A DNA stretch of 15,408 nucleotides from an uncultured Collinsella sp. (GCA_900545445.1 UQZH01000046.1:1-15408); one strand, 5' to 3'; counted from the first letter of the stretch, positions 6,793 to 14,731 are shown. Translations and numbers: made by a program. Notes: generated by a model not told the origin, from the letters alone.

Positions 6793-8030
6793 TTAATATA
6801 GGTACGGTGCGGAAACTTCAACCCCGGGAACAGCTTGCTCGTGAGCTCACAGAAATAGCCATCCGTCATGCTCGAAATGTAATCTACTACGGTCTGATCT
6901 ATATCGTCCTGCCATGCATAGGCGCGATCGTAGTAGGAAAGCTGCCGCTCAATGCGAGAAATGTGGTGTTTAAAGATGTAAGAAGACTCGTTGCCTTCGT
7001 TTATATCCTGCAGGCAACGGTTGTAGAGCTTTTCGAAGGCCTCGCGCAGCTCCACTTCGGAGTCGCCTTCGATGCCGCCCTTGCTATAGATCTTCTCGTA
7101 GTTCTCGCGCTTGGCTCGGCGGATCTCCTCAAACAGGTCCTCGCTCATCTCGATGCGTGGCTTGCCATAGCTGTGCTCGACGATATCGATGGAGGCATGC
7201 GTGAGGATCCAGCTGTTGTAGGCTCCACCCCGACCGTCATCAAAAGCATTGGGCGACAGAAGGCCCGCCGCAATGGCGTCTTGGCGATCGCGCCCTACGT
7301 AGGCAAGGATATCCGAGATGCGAACCACGCAGCCCTCGAGCGTCATGGGGCGCAGGTGCTCGATTGCGCTATAACCCGTGGCAATGCAATCCTCAACCGT
7401 CTGATCGAACTGGTCAAAGGAGCCCATATCCGAGAGCTCAAACACACGTTGCTCGTACTCACCGTTGTGGCATAGCACGCCGTCGAGCGTCTGGAGCGAC
7501 ACGTTGCGGCCGTACAGCGCGTCGAGCACGCGGACCGACTGCACGTTATGGAAAAAATAACGACCCGTGCGCTCGTGATAGATATCGTTGAGGAATCGCT
7601 CACCGGCATGGCCAAAGGGCGTGTGGCCCAAGTCGTGGCCTAAGCCAATCGCCTCGATCAGATCGCAGTTGAGCCCCAAGGCACGTCCGATATCGCGCGC
7701 GATGCGCGAAACAAGCTGCACGTGCAGGCCGCGACGCGACAGGTCGTCGTTGCTGCGAAAACTAAAGACCTGCGTTTTGCCTGCATAACGGGTGTATGCG
7801 GGCAGATGCAAAATCTTTTCGGTATCGCGCATAAATGCCGGACGCATGAGCGTGCCCACATCTGCGGCTCGATCAACACGGCGGATGACCTGACCATCGT
7901 TGCATCGATAAGGGTTAACGACACCCGAGCCACGGTCGGCAGCGATACGCTCGACCAGCTCGGGCGACAACGCCGAGGGAATGCGATCCGTACGCGCCTT
8001 GATGGCGGCTGTCTGTTGATTGATTGCCAT
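6783..8030 (-). CDS. dGTPase-like HD-domain phosphohydrolase
   Basis: This 415-residue protein belongs to the deoxyguanosinetriphosphate triphosphohydrolase-like HD family, which cleaves dNTPs to the nucleoside and triphosphate. The HD core shows His103 (RRGLHVQL), then GLGHDLGHTPFGHAGE with the paired H132-D133, and a later metal-site Asp in RISDILAYVGRD. The usual TRLTHS motif around the first His is replaced by SRRGLHVQ, so it is a divergent member and dGTP specificity is unproven. The ATG at 8030 is preceded by AAGGAG at 6 nt; the earlier TTG at 8057 lacks support. It begins 30 nt after the prepilin peptidase stop and ends 55 nt before rarA, so the three may share a transcript. Confidence 0.88.
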   Translation of the reverse strand: MAINQQTAAIKARTDRIPSALSPELVERIAADRGSGVVNPYRCNDGQVIRRVDRAADVGTLMRPAFMRDTEKILHLPAYTRYAGKTQVFSFRSNDDLSRRGLHVQLVSRIARDIGRALGLNCDLIEAIGLGHDLGHTPFGHAGERFLNDIYHERTGRYFFHNVQSVRVLDALYGRNVSLQTLDGVLCHNGEYEQRVFELSDMGSFDQFDQTVEDCIATGYSAIEHLRPMTLEGCVVRISDILAYVGRDRQDAIAAGLLSPNAFDDGRGGAYNSWILTHASIDIVEHSYGKPRIEMSEDLFEEIRRAKRENYEKIYSKGGIEGDSEVELREAFEKLYNRCLQDINEGNESSYIFKHHISRIERQLSYYDRAYAWQDDIDQTVVDYISSMTDGYFCELTSKLFPGLKFPHRTYINER

Positions 8031-8060
8031 GGCATGCTCCTTAAAAAGGGCGCGCAACGA

Positions 8061-8483
8061 TTACAACGTACTACCCACGACCTCGATTATGGCAAATATC
8101 GGCACTAAAAACGGCAGCAATGGCAAGGAGCGCGATTTTGTGATGAGACAGGCGGCGGCAAGGGCCAGAAGCGCAGCCGCAAACGCGACGATACCACCCA
8201 AGGGATCGAAGGTACAAAGGGCAAAGAGCGCCTTGGCGTCCCCCATACCAATGCCGGGAGCGTGGCAAACACGACGCCAAAGCGACTCAGTAAGCACAAG
8301 GGCAAGGTAGACGATGACCGCAAGACCGGCGTGGTCAAGCGCCGTGTTCATGCCAAGATCTAGCCAGACGCCCACAAATGCTGCCACGGTGCACGCGGCA
8401 GCAAGCGCGTTCGGAAACCGCCGCTCGTGCGCATCGATGCAAGCACCAGCGATGGCGCACAGCCAAAACGGGATATAGACCAT
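8061..8483 (-). CDS. Minimal type IV prepilin peptidase (A24 family)
   Basis: This 140-residue polytopic membrane protein resembles the peptidase half of prepilin peptidases (TadV/CpaA or C-terminal PilD type), which cleave leader peptides of type IV pilins and pseudopilins. Both catalytic aspartates are recognisable: D17 in ACIDAHERRFPN and D82 in GIGMGDAK. The N-terminal methyltransferase domain with its CxxC pairs is absent. I start it at the ATG at 8483, with GAGGAGG 6 nt upstream. A frame extending to 8591 would include the upstream terminator and is rejected. No pilin, ATPase or secretin gene is nearby, so its substrates are encoded elsewhere. Confidence 0.85.
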   Translation of the reverse strand: MVYIPFWLCAIAGACIDAHERRFPNALAAACTVAAFVGVWLDLGMNTALDHAGLAVIVYLALVLTESLWRRVCHAPGIGMGDAKALFALCTFDPLGGIVAFAAALLALAAACLITKSRSLPLLPFLVPIFAIIEVVGSTL

Positions 8484-8514
8484 CGAGCACCTCCTCGAGC
8501 TGCATCGTAAAAGT

Positions 8515-8557
8515 AAAAAACCACCACAAAGGTGCCTGTCCCCTTTGTGGTGGTTTT
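8515..8557 (-). terminator. Strong Rho-independent terminator after the glycosyltransferase gene
   Basis: The hairpin has a perfect 16-bp stem (8517-8532 with 8542-8557) and a 9-nt loop. Six U residues follow in minus-strand RNA (8520-8515). It begins 8 nt after the glycosyltransferase stop codon. Four T's also follow the stem on the plus strand, so weak bidirectional action is possible. The apex contains the sequence GGGGACAGGCACC on the minus strand (see findings). Confidence 0.9.
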
Positions 8558-8565
8558 GGTGGTGG

Positions 8566-9861
8566 TTATTTGGCGCCTTGCATGACCTCATCGAGGGTAA
8601 CGTTGACGGCGTGCTGCGTCGGGACCCAGTCGACCTTTAGGAACAGAGCAGCCACCGTGATGGGGATATAGCTGAACATAAAGATCGGGAAGGTAAACAG
8701 GTTGGTCACCAAACGCCACTTTTGCGCACAGTGAATATGCTTGTACTCGAAGATGGTCGTGAGTAGCGCCAGGATAAAGAAGGTCTGGTACATCATCGCG
8801 AAGGTCATGATGAGCGAGGCGGCGCACGCCTGCATCTCGACCTCGGTGGCCAAAAAGCCGTGCGAAAGACCGCCCACGACGAGGAAGGTCACGTTGGCGA
8901 GCATAGAGATCAGGGACAGCAGCATGCCCGGAGCGATGGTCATAAACATGTCGTAGGCGGCAAAGCGATGATAGCGGAAGGTCGACTTGACCAAGTGCTT
9001 ACCATAGGTAAAGAATACCTGGTAAAAGCCCTTAGTCCAACGCATGCGCTGTTTCCAGGACGCCTTAAACGTCACGGGCTGCTCGTCAAAGAACTCCGCC
9101 GGTGCATAACCGATGCGAATGCCATGGATGGCGCAGAACGTGGTGAACTGAATGTCCTCAGTCAGCGTGTGGAACTGCCAGCCGTGCATGCCTTCGATCA
9201 CGCTGGCAGAAATGAGATAGCCCGAACCCGAGACGGCGCAAGACGTCTTGCAGATATTACGCGCGTTGTTGAGAAAGCGTGCCTCACGCAGATACCAGGT
9301 GGCATTAGCTGCCGAGACCCACGAGCTGCCGAAGTTCTTGGAGTTGCGATAGCTCGTGACCACATGGAAACCCTGGTCAAAGGCATCGTTCATCTTAGAC
9401 ACGTAATCGCGGGAGATAACGTTGTCGGCATCGAAGATGAAGTAGCCCTCAAACGTGTCGGGATACTCGTTAAGGATACGGTCGAAACCAAAGTCCATGA
9501 CCCAGCTCTTGCCCTTACGGGCCAGATCATTGCGCTCGTAAACAATGGCACCGGCCTCGCGCGCAAGCTGCGCCGTGTTGTCGGTGCAGGCGTCGGCGAC
9601 GACGAAGACCTCGATAAGCTCGGACGGATAGTCCTGATCCTTGATGGAGCGTACGAGGTTGGCGATCACGGCTTCCTCGTTATGCGCCGCGATAAAGAAC
9701 GCATAGCGGTGGAGTTTTTTGGCCTTGGGAGGCGCGACCTCGCCACGAAGAGCACCGATGACAAAGAAGACCACCTGGTACAGAAAGCAGACCGTGAGCA
9801 GCGTAACCACAATCTGGTTAAAGATCACGATGGGCGTGTTAGTTTGTAAAAAGGCGAGCAT
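8566..9861 (-). CDS. Processive family 2 glycosyltransferase, membrane-bound
   Basis: This 431-residue protein polymerises or transfers sugar from a nucleotide-sugar at the inner face of the membrane; relatives include poly-N-acetylglucosamine, hyaluronan and cellulose synthases. It has an N-terminal membrane helix (about residues 11-37) and AAHNEE at 58-63. Catalytic Asp motifs are VVADACTDNT (D90), the DxD metal site FDADN (144-146) and the base TED (234-236). The processive signature QRMRW is at 271-275. Several C-terminal membrane helices follow, about 295-415. I chose the ATG at 9861 because GGGAG precedes it by 5 nt; a frame open to 9903 has no such site. It appears monocistronic, with its own promoter and terminator. 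No export, deacetylase or PilZ gene accompanies it, so the polymer cannot be named. Confidence 0.88.
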   Translation of the reverse strand: MLAFLQTNTPIVIFNQIVVTLLTVCFLYQVVFFVIGALRGEVAPPKAKKLHRYAFFIAAHNEEAVIANLVRSIKDQDYPSELIEVFVVADACTDNTAQLAREAGAIVYERNDLARKGKSWVMDFGFDRILNEYPDTFEGYFIFDADNVISRDYVSKMNDAFDQGFHVVTSYRNSKNFGSSWVSAANATWYLREARFLNNARNICKTSCAVSGSGYLISASVIEGMHGWQFHTLTEDIQFTTFCAIHGIRIGYAPAEFFDEQPVTFKASWKQRMRWTKGFYQVFFTYGKHLVKSTFRYHRFAAYDMFMTIAPGMLLSLISMLANVTFLVVGGLSHGFLATEVEMQACAASLIMTFAMMYQTFFILALLTTIFEYKHIHCAQKWRLVTNLFTFPIFMFSYIPITVAALFLKVDWVPTQHAVNVTLDEVMQGAK

Positions 9862-9896
9862 GCAGGCTCCCGAGAACGCGTTACGTAAACAACCGT

Positions 9897-9925
9897 ATAT
9901 CATACCGCAGGCTTACCGAGTTCAA
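9897..9925 (-). promoter_or_regulatory. Probable promoter of the glycosyltransferase gene
   Basis: On the minus strand TTGAAC (9925-9920) is followed 17 bp later by TGATAT (9902-9897), or 15 bp later by TATGAT. It lies between the rluD stop and the glycosyltransferase start. Confidence 0.5.
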
Positions 9926-9943
9926 GAAACCACCTAATACCGG

Positions 9944-10957
9944 CTAGGCTTCGAGAAGGCCAAGCTGCGGGACGATGTCGTCGCCGGCGGCGGTGCGGCC
10001 AAGCGAGCGCGGGGCCAGGTCGTCAAGAACCGCAGCAAGATCCCAAGGCAGCTCGTCGCGGCATTCGATGCGCTCACCCGTCACGGGATGGTCGAATGCG
10101 ACGCGCCAGGAATGAAGGAATTGCCTGGTCAGACCCTGATCGGCACGCGCATCGCACTTACCGTAGAGCGGATCGCCCACGCAGGCGTGGTTGATATGGC
10201 GCATATGCACGCGAATCTGATGTGTGCGGCCCGTAAACAGGTGGCACTCGACGAGCGTATAGCCGTCGTCGAAACGCGTGGAATCGAAGCGCTCGAGGAC
10301 TTTAAAGGTCGTAATGGCCTGACGGGCAAAGGGGTCGTCCGAAACCGCCATCTTGACGCGGTCGCGCGTAGAACGGGCGATACCGGTATTGATGGTGCCC
10401 TCGTCCATGGCGATGTGCCCGTGAACGAGCGTGATATAGCGACGATCGAGCGTGCGCGTGCGAATGAGATTTTGAAGCGCGCGCTGCGTGTCGTCGTCCT
10501 TTGCCGCAAGCATGAGACCCGAGGTATCGCGATCCAAACGATGCACGATCCCGGGGCGGTCCTCACCCTGTACGGTACCAAGATGGTCGATGCCGCAGTG
10601 GTAGACCAGAGCGTTCGCAAGGGTGCCGCTCTCGTGGCCATGGGCGGGATGGCACACCAGGCCCCGCTGCTTGGAGAGCACGATAAGGTAGTCGTCCTCG
10701 TAGCGGATATCGAGGGGAATGGCCTCGGGAATCACGTCGGTCGGGTCGTGCGGCTCGGGCAAGTCGACCGAGATGCGATCGCCGGCGCGTACGGCGCACT
10801 TTTTAGAGAGACAAGTCTCACCGTTGACGGCAACGGCGCCTCCCTCGATCAGATGCGCGCAGGCAGAGCGCGTGGGACAGCCATCGTTGGCGCCCAAATA
10901 GGCGTCAAGACGCTGACCAGCGGAATCGTCGGCAACAAGAATATGGATGTCGGCCAT
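9944..10957 (-). CDS. RluA/RluD family pseudouridine synthase
   Basis: This 337-residue enzyme converts uridine to pseudouridine in rRNA. An N-terminal S4 RNA-binding domain covers about residues 14-65 (RLDAYL, VNGETCLSKKCAVRAGD). The RluA-type catalytic domain follows, with HRLDRDTSG at 139-147 (catalytic Asp142), RRYITLVHG, and the substrate-contact segment TGRTHQIRVHM. The S4 domain plus length points to the RluD or YlyB class rather than RluA; 23S rRNA helix 69 would be the usual RluD target, but site specificity cannot be read here, so no symbol is given. Its ATG shares one base with the lspA stop (TAATG), and AAAGGA lies within the end of lspA, indicating translational coupling. The lspA-rluD pairing is common in Gram-positive bacteria. 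Confidence 0.94.
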   Translation of the reverse strand: MADIHILVADDSAGQRLDAYLGANDGCPTRSACAHLIEGGAVAVNGETCLSKKCAVRAGDRISVDLPEPHDPTDVIPEAIPLDIRYEDDYLIVLSKQRGLVCHPAHGHESGTLANALVYHCGIDHLGTVQGEDRPGIVHRLDRDTSGLMLAAKDDDTQRALQNLIRTRTLDRRYITLVHGHIAMDEGTINTGIARSTRDRVKMAVSDDPFARQAITTFKVLERFDSTRFDDGYTLVECHLFTGRTHQIRVHMRHINHACVGDPLYGKCDARADQGLTRQFLHSWRVAFDHPVTGERIECRDELPWDLAAVLDDLAPRSLGRTAAGDDIVPQLGLLEA

Positions 10958-11556
10958 TAACGCTCATTCCTTTCGCGAATCTTGCGGGCACGCTCCCCAC
11001 GCTGCTTGGCCTTGCGCTTAGCGCGGGCCTCATCACGGGCATTGAGCTCGGCAGTCGCATCAACCTCGCGGGCCGCGGGGCTCAAGAACATGTATCCGAA
11101 GAGGGCGAGCACGACGCCCAAGGTAATGCCGATATCGGCCACATTGAAGACGGGGAAGTCGATGAAGGTGGTGGCAATAAAATCGGTCACGAAGCCAAAG
11201 GCCAAACGATCGATAGCGTTGCCGATAGCACCGCCCGCAACCATCGCCATGCCCACAACCTCAAGATGGGCGAGCTGGGGTGCACGAATGAGGTACACGG
11301 CAATAGCGACAATGACCGCCAGCGCCAGCACGGCAAACGCGATGCCATGCCCCTCGCCCATGCTAAAGGCAGCACCGATATTGCGGACAAAAATAAAGTC
11401 GATGACACCGGGGATGACGGTCACATGTAAAGCATCGCCCACGGCACGAACCGCAAGCTTGGTCAACTGGTCAACAAGCAGCACAACGAGCGCCACCCCA
11501 CCAGCAACACCCAACCGCCAACGCAAAGGCGGCGTCATATCCCCAGTACGACCCAA
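10957..11556 (-). CDS. lspA: Lipoprotein signal peptidase (signal peptidase II)
   Basis: LspA cleaves the signal peptide of diacylglyceryl-modified prolipoproteins in the cytoplasmic membrane. Family motifs are present in order: DQLTK (29-33), NIGAAFS (59-65), GNAIDR (112-117) and FNVADIGI (137-144). The catalytic aspartates are D116 and D141, and four membrane helices surround them. After the last helix is an unusual strongly basic tail of about 35 residues rich in Arg and Lys, giving 199 residues against about 150-170 for most members. The start is either TTG at 11556, with AGGGG 6 nt upstream, or ATG at 11538, whose GGGG is only 2 nt away. I prefer the TTG. It overlaps rluD by one base. 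Confidence 0.95.
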   Translation of the reverse strand: MGRTGDMTPPLRWRLGVAGGVALVVLLVDQLTKLAVRAVGDALHVTVIPGVIDFIFVRNIGAAFSMGEGHGIAFAVLALAVIVAIAVYLIRAPQLAHLEVVGMAMVAGGAIGNAIDRLAFGFVTDFIATTFIDFPVFNVADIGITLGVVLALFGYMFLSPAAREVDATAELNARDEARAKRKAKQRGERARKIRERNER

Positions 11557-11682
11557 AGAAATCCCCTACCCTCAAGAACATCGAATTCCGTTTAACGCAG
11601 AAGATAATCATACATTGACGCAAGCAAGAAGCGACAAATCTCCCAAGAACGGAAACACCGTAGGTAGAGCATAAATGAGTGA
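11557..11682 (-). promoter_or_regulatory. Upstream region of lspA, promoter poorly defined
   Basis: A -10-like TATGAT (11612-11607) lies about 50 bp before lspA. The nearest -35-like box, TTGTCG (11637-11632), is 19 bp away, too far for confidence. No ORF with a ribosome-binding site is present here. A frame at 11471-11827 runs through hairpins and is judged spurious. Confidence 0.3.
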
Positions 11683-11781
11683 GCGGGTCGCATTTGAGAC
11701 AAGGTGACGTGAAATGAAAGGGCGCTGACCTTTCGGTCGCGCCCTTGAAATTGAACGTCAGATTGTCCAAATGCGGCCCGC
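11683..11781. repeat. 99-nt near-palindrome between ileS and lspA
   Basis: Nearly the whole segment folds back on itself. 11683-11696 pairs with 11768-11781, 11698-11702 with 11763-11767, and 11705-11710 with 11755-11760. After an imperfect patch, 11718-11725 pairs with 11739-11746 and 11727-11730 with 11735-11738. In minus-strand RNA the tip is a GAAA tetraloop closed by GACC/GGTC. T-rich sequence after the inner hairpin is interrupted, so terminator function is possible but weak. Size and shape resemble a dispersed palindromic element; copy number cannot be tested here. Confidence 0.7.
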
Positions 11782-11785
11782 GCAG

Positions 11786-11886
11786 CGTCGGCAGGTCCGA
11801 CGTTCGCCAGAACGGCGGAACCCCCAATTGCCGCTCTGGCGGGTTTGCAGCGTCAACCGCTTACGCGATTTGGTAAAACCGCGTAA
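11786..11886 (-). other. Three consecutive stem-loops downstream of ileS
   Basis: In minus-strand RNA, in order after the ileS stop: an 11-bp stem with a UACC loop (11886-11876 with 11871-11861, one G-U pair), then a 12-bp stem with a 13-nt loop (11841-11830 with 11816-11805). Last is a 6-bp stem with a 5-nt loop (11802-11797 with 11791-11786). The one mismatch of the second stem in plus-strand terms becomes a G-U pair in minus-strand RNA. None has a following U-tract. They could stabilise or end the ileS mRNA, or form a structured RNA. Confidence 0.6.
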
Positions 11887-14688
11887 CTACAAAGCGTCAG
11901 CGCAGCGCTTGCAGATATGAGCGTGGCCGTTGTACTCGCCAACGGTGGTGCGGTAGTTCCAGCAACGGTCGCAGCACTCGCCCTCGGCAGCTTCAATGGC
12001 AACGGAGAGTTCCTCGCCCTGGGTCAGCTCAACATCGGAGACGATGTAGAACTCGGCCAGGTCGACGGCCTTATCACCGGTCAGCAGCGCGTACATCTCG
12101 GCGGGAACGACCGCCTTGACGCGGACCTGCTGGCTCTTAGTGAAGGTGCCGGCAGAACGGGCATCCTCAAGGGCCTTGGTCACGGCGCTACGGAGCTCGA
12201 GCGAAGCCTCGAGCACGCCCTCAAACTCATTGGCCTCGTCGACCGTGATGGGCGACTTGTACCAATCGAGCAGCGCGGCGTACTTCTGGTGATCGACGCA
12301 GCCGGCGGGCGCATATGCCATGGCCTCGTCGACGGTATAGGACAGGATCGGCTGCAGGTCGCGCATGAGCATCGAGAAGAGCTCGGCCAGCACGGTCTGG
12401 GCACTGCGGCGCTCGAGCGAGCCGGGCTTGTCGCAGTACAGACGATCCTTCAGGGCGTCGAGATACACGTTGGAAAGCTCGGTAACCACGAAGTCATAGA
12501 GCGCACGGTAGGCGCGCGGGAACTCATAGCTGGCGTAGGCGTCGTCGACCTCGGCCTGGACCTGGGTCAGACGGGCAACCATGAGCTTGTCGAGCGGCAG
12601 CAGGTCGGCAAAGGCGACGCCGTCGGTCTCGGGCTCAAACTGACCCTCGAGCTCGGAGAGCAAGAAGCGCAGCGTGTTGCGGAAACGACGATAGGCATCG
12701 GACGTACGAGCGAGAATCTCATGGTCGATGGAGACGTCGGAGCTGGTGTCGACGGAGGCAACCCAGAGACGGATGATGTCAGCGCCCATCTCGTCGCAGA
12801 CCTTGTTGGGGTCGATGACGTTGCCGAGCGACTTGGACATCTTGCGGCCCTGGCCATCGAGCGTGAAGCCCTGCGAGACGACCGCCTTGTACGGAGCATG
12901 GCCGTTGGCACCCACCGAGGTGAGCAGCGAGCTCTGGAACCAACCGCGATGCTGGTCGGAGCCCTCGAGATACACGTCAGCCGGGTACTCAAGCTCGGGT
13001 CGATACTCGCAGACGGCCTTCCAGGACACGCCGGAGTCCCACCACACGTCGAGAATGTCCTTATCAGCCTTGAGGTGATGGCCGCCACACTTGGGGCAAA
13101 CGCAAGCCTCGCCCAGGTAACTCTCGGGAGCGTCGGTGAACCAGGCGTCGGAGCCCTTCTCGTGGAAGAGCTTGATGACGGCGTCGAGCGTGGCGTCGTT
13201 CATGACCTTCTCGCCGCAGTCGGCGCAAGTGTAGCTGGGGATAGGCACGCCCCAGTTGCGCTGACGGCTGATGCACCAGTCGGGACGCTGCTCGACCATG
13301 GCGCCGATGCGGTTGGCCGCGTGGGCCGGATACCACTTGACGTTCTCGCGGACCTCTTTGCCAGCCTGCTCGCGCAAACCGGTCTTGTCCATCGAGACAA
13401 ACCACTGGTCGGTAGCACGGAAGAGCACCGGGTGCTTGCAACGCCAGCAGTGCGGATAGCTGTGCGTGATCTTCTTCTCGAGGACTAGGGTACCGCGCTC
13501 GCGCAGGAACTCGATGATGTGCGGGTTGGCCTCATCGGTGTCCATACCGCTGAAGGGGCCACCGGTGCCAAACTCCTCGCCGGTGTAGAACTTGCCGTCG
13601 TCATCGACCGGCATGCAGATGTCGGTGATGCCCTCCTTGAGGCAGGCAAAGTAGTCGTCGACGCCGTGGCCGGGCGAGTTGTGGACAATACCGGTACCGT
13701 CATCGACACCGACGTAATCGGCCAGCAGCGCCACGCCCTCGACACCGTCGAAGATCGGCTGCTTGTAGTGGATGTGGTGGAAGGTCTCGGCGGGAACCAC
13801 ATAGGGCTTGCCGTCGACCATAACCGGAGTGTACTCCCAGCCAAACTCCTCGCAGCACTTAGGAGCCAGGTCCTCGAGCATGACCTCGGCGCGGCCGTCG
13901 TGCTCAACGGCGACGTAGGCGGCGCCGGGCTTGAGGGAAACTGCCTGGTCGGAGGGGATGGTCCACGGCGTGGTCGTCCAGATGATAAAGTCGACCGGGC
14001 CGTCGAAGTTCTCGAGACCGGCGGGCTTGGAGGTCATCTCAAAGCGCACGAAGATGGACGGGCTCGTCTCGTCGGAGTACTCGATCTCAGCCTCGGCCAG
14101 CGCGGTGTGGCAGTGCTTGCACCAGTGGACGGGCTTGTGGCCGCGATAGATCATGCCCTTGTCGAACATGGCCTTGAAGACCTCAATGTCGGCGGCGTCA
14201 TGCTGGTGATAGAGCGTCAGATACGGGTTGTCCCAGTCGCCAAGCACGCCAAGGCGACGGAAGCCAGCCTTCTGGAGCTCGATGTTCTCGACAGCGAACT
14301 TGTTGCAAAGCTCGCGGATCTTAGCCGTGGAGGTCTGGTTGAACTTCTCGGTGCCGAGCTTCTCCTCGACCTTATGTTCGATCGGCTGACCGTGGCAGTC
14401 CCAACCGGGAACATAGGGAACCTCATAGCCCTGCATCATCCAGTAACGGTTGATCATGTCCTTGGAGATCTTGTTCATGGCGTGGCCGATGTGGATCGGG
14501 CCGTTGGCGTACGGAGGACCGTCGTGCAGCACGAACTTCTTGTGACCCTCGTTCTTCTTTAGAACTTGCTCGTAGACCTTGTTGTCCTGCCAGTCCTTGA
14601 GTCGCTTTGGCTCGGACTTGGAAAGACCGGCACGCATGGGAAATCCGGTTTTGGGCAGATTCATCGTCTGCTTGTACTCGTTTGCCAC
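11887..14688 (-). CDS. ileS: Isoleucyl-tRNA synthetase
   Basis: IleS charges tRNA-Ile and edits misactivated valine. The 933-residue protein is full length for the bacterial type. It has GPPYANG at 57-63, the HIGH motif (HIGHAMNK) at 66-73 and the editing-domain segment WTTTPWTIPSDQA. WCISRQRNWGVPIPS is followed by a zinc-ribbon insertion (CADCG...CPKCGG), then DVWWDSG and KMSKS at 616-620. A C-terminal zinc site consists of C906, C909, C926 and C929. The start is a GTG at 14688 preceded by AAAGGGG about 4-5 nt upstream; no in-frame ATG is better. Expression is controlled by the T-box leader directly upstream, which ends in a transcription terminator about 44 nt before the start. A cluster of stem-loops follows the stop codon. 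It appears to be transcribed alone. Confidence 0.98.
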   Translation of the reverse strand: MANEYKQTMNLPKTGFPMRAGLSKSEPKRLKDWQDNKVYEQVLKKNEGHKKFVLHDGPPYANGPIHIGHAMNKISKDMINRYWMMQGYEVPYVPGWDCHGQPIEHKVEEKLGTEKFNQTSTAKIRELCNKFAVENIELQKAGFRRLGVLGDWDNPYLTLYHQHDAADIEVFKAMFDKGMIYRGHKPVHWCKHCHTALAEAEIEYSDETSPSIFVRFEMTSKPAGLENFDGPVDFIIWTTTPWTIPSDQAVSLKPGAAYVAVEHDGRAEVMLEDLAPKCCEEFGWEYTPVMVDGKPYVVPAETFHHIHYKQPIFDGVEGVALLADYVGVDDGTGIVHNSPGHGVDDYFACLKEGITDICMPVDDDGKFYTGEEFGTGGPFSGMDTDEANPHIIEFLRERGTLVLEKKITHSYPHCWRCKHPVLFRATDQWFVSMDKTGLREQAGKEVRENVKWYPAHAANRIGAMVEQRPDWCISRQRNWGVPIPSYTCADCGEKVMNDATLDAVIKLFHEKGSDAWFTDAPESYLGEACVCPKCGGHHLKADKDILDVWWDSGVSWKAVCEYRPELEYPADVYLEGSDQHRGWFQSSLLTSVGANGHAPYKAVVSQGFTLDGQGRKMSKSLGNVIDPNKVCDEMGADIIRLWVASVDTSSDVSIDHEILARTSDAYRRFRNTLRFLLSELEGQFEPETDGVAFADLLPLDKLMVARLTQVQAEVDDAYASYEFPRAYRALYDFVVTELSNVYLDALKDRLYCDKPGSLERRSAQTVLAELFSMLMRDLQPILSYTVDEAMAYAPAGCVDHQKYAALLDWYKSPITVDEANEFEGVLEASLELRSAVTKALEDARSAGTFTKSQQVRVKAVVPAEMYALLTGDKAVDLAEFYIVSDVELTQGEELSVAIEAAEGECCDRCWNYRTTVGEYNGHAHICKRCADAL

Positions 14689-14707
14689 GGTACCCCTTTC
14701 TTGTCAT

Positions 14708-14721
14708 GGGCGCGCACGCCC
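14708..14721 (-). other. Small hairpin between T-box terminator and ileS
   Basis: GGGCG-TGCG-CGCCC forms a 5-bp hairpin about 20 nt before the ileS GTG, just ahead of the Shine-Dalgarno sequence. It may affect ribosome access, but nothing more can be said. Confidence 0.35.
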
Positions 14722-14731
14722 TCTGGGCACC

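Noticed and set aside
8484..8591. N-terminal extension of the prepilin peptidase
   Set aside because: The extended frame translates the terminator hairpin and the end of the glycosyltransferase gene. The ATG at 8483 has a near-ideal ribosome-binding site.
11471..11827. Minus-strand 118-codon frame between ileS and lspA
   Set aside because: It runs through the long palindrome and into lspA out of frame, and lacks a ribosome-binding site. Its translation looks like translated repeat.
11917..14562. Long plus-strand frames opposite ileS
   Set aside because: They are shadows of the ileS reading frame: repetitive Val/Gly/Leu/Asp composition, no domains, no Shine-Dalgarno sequence.
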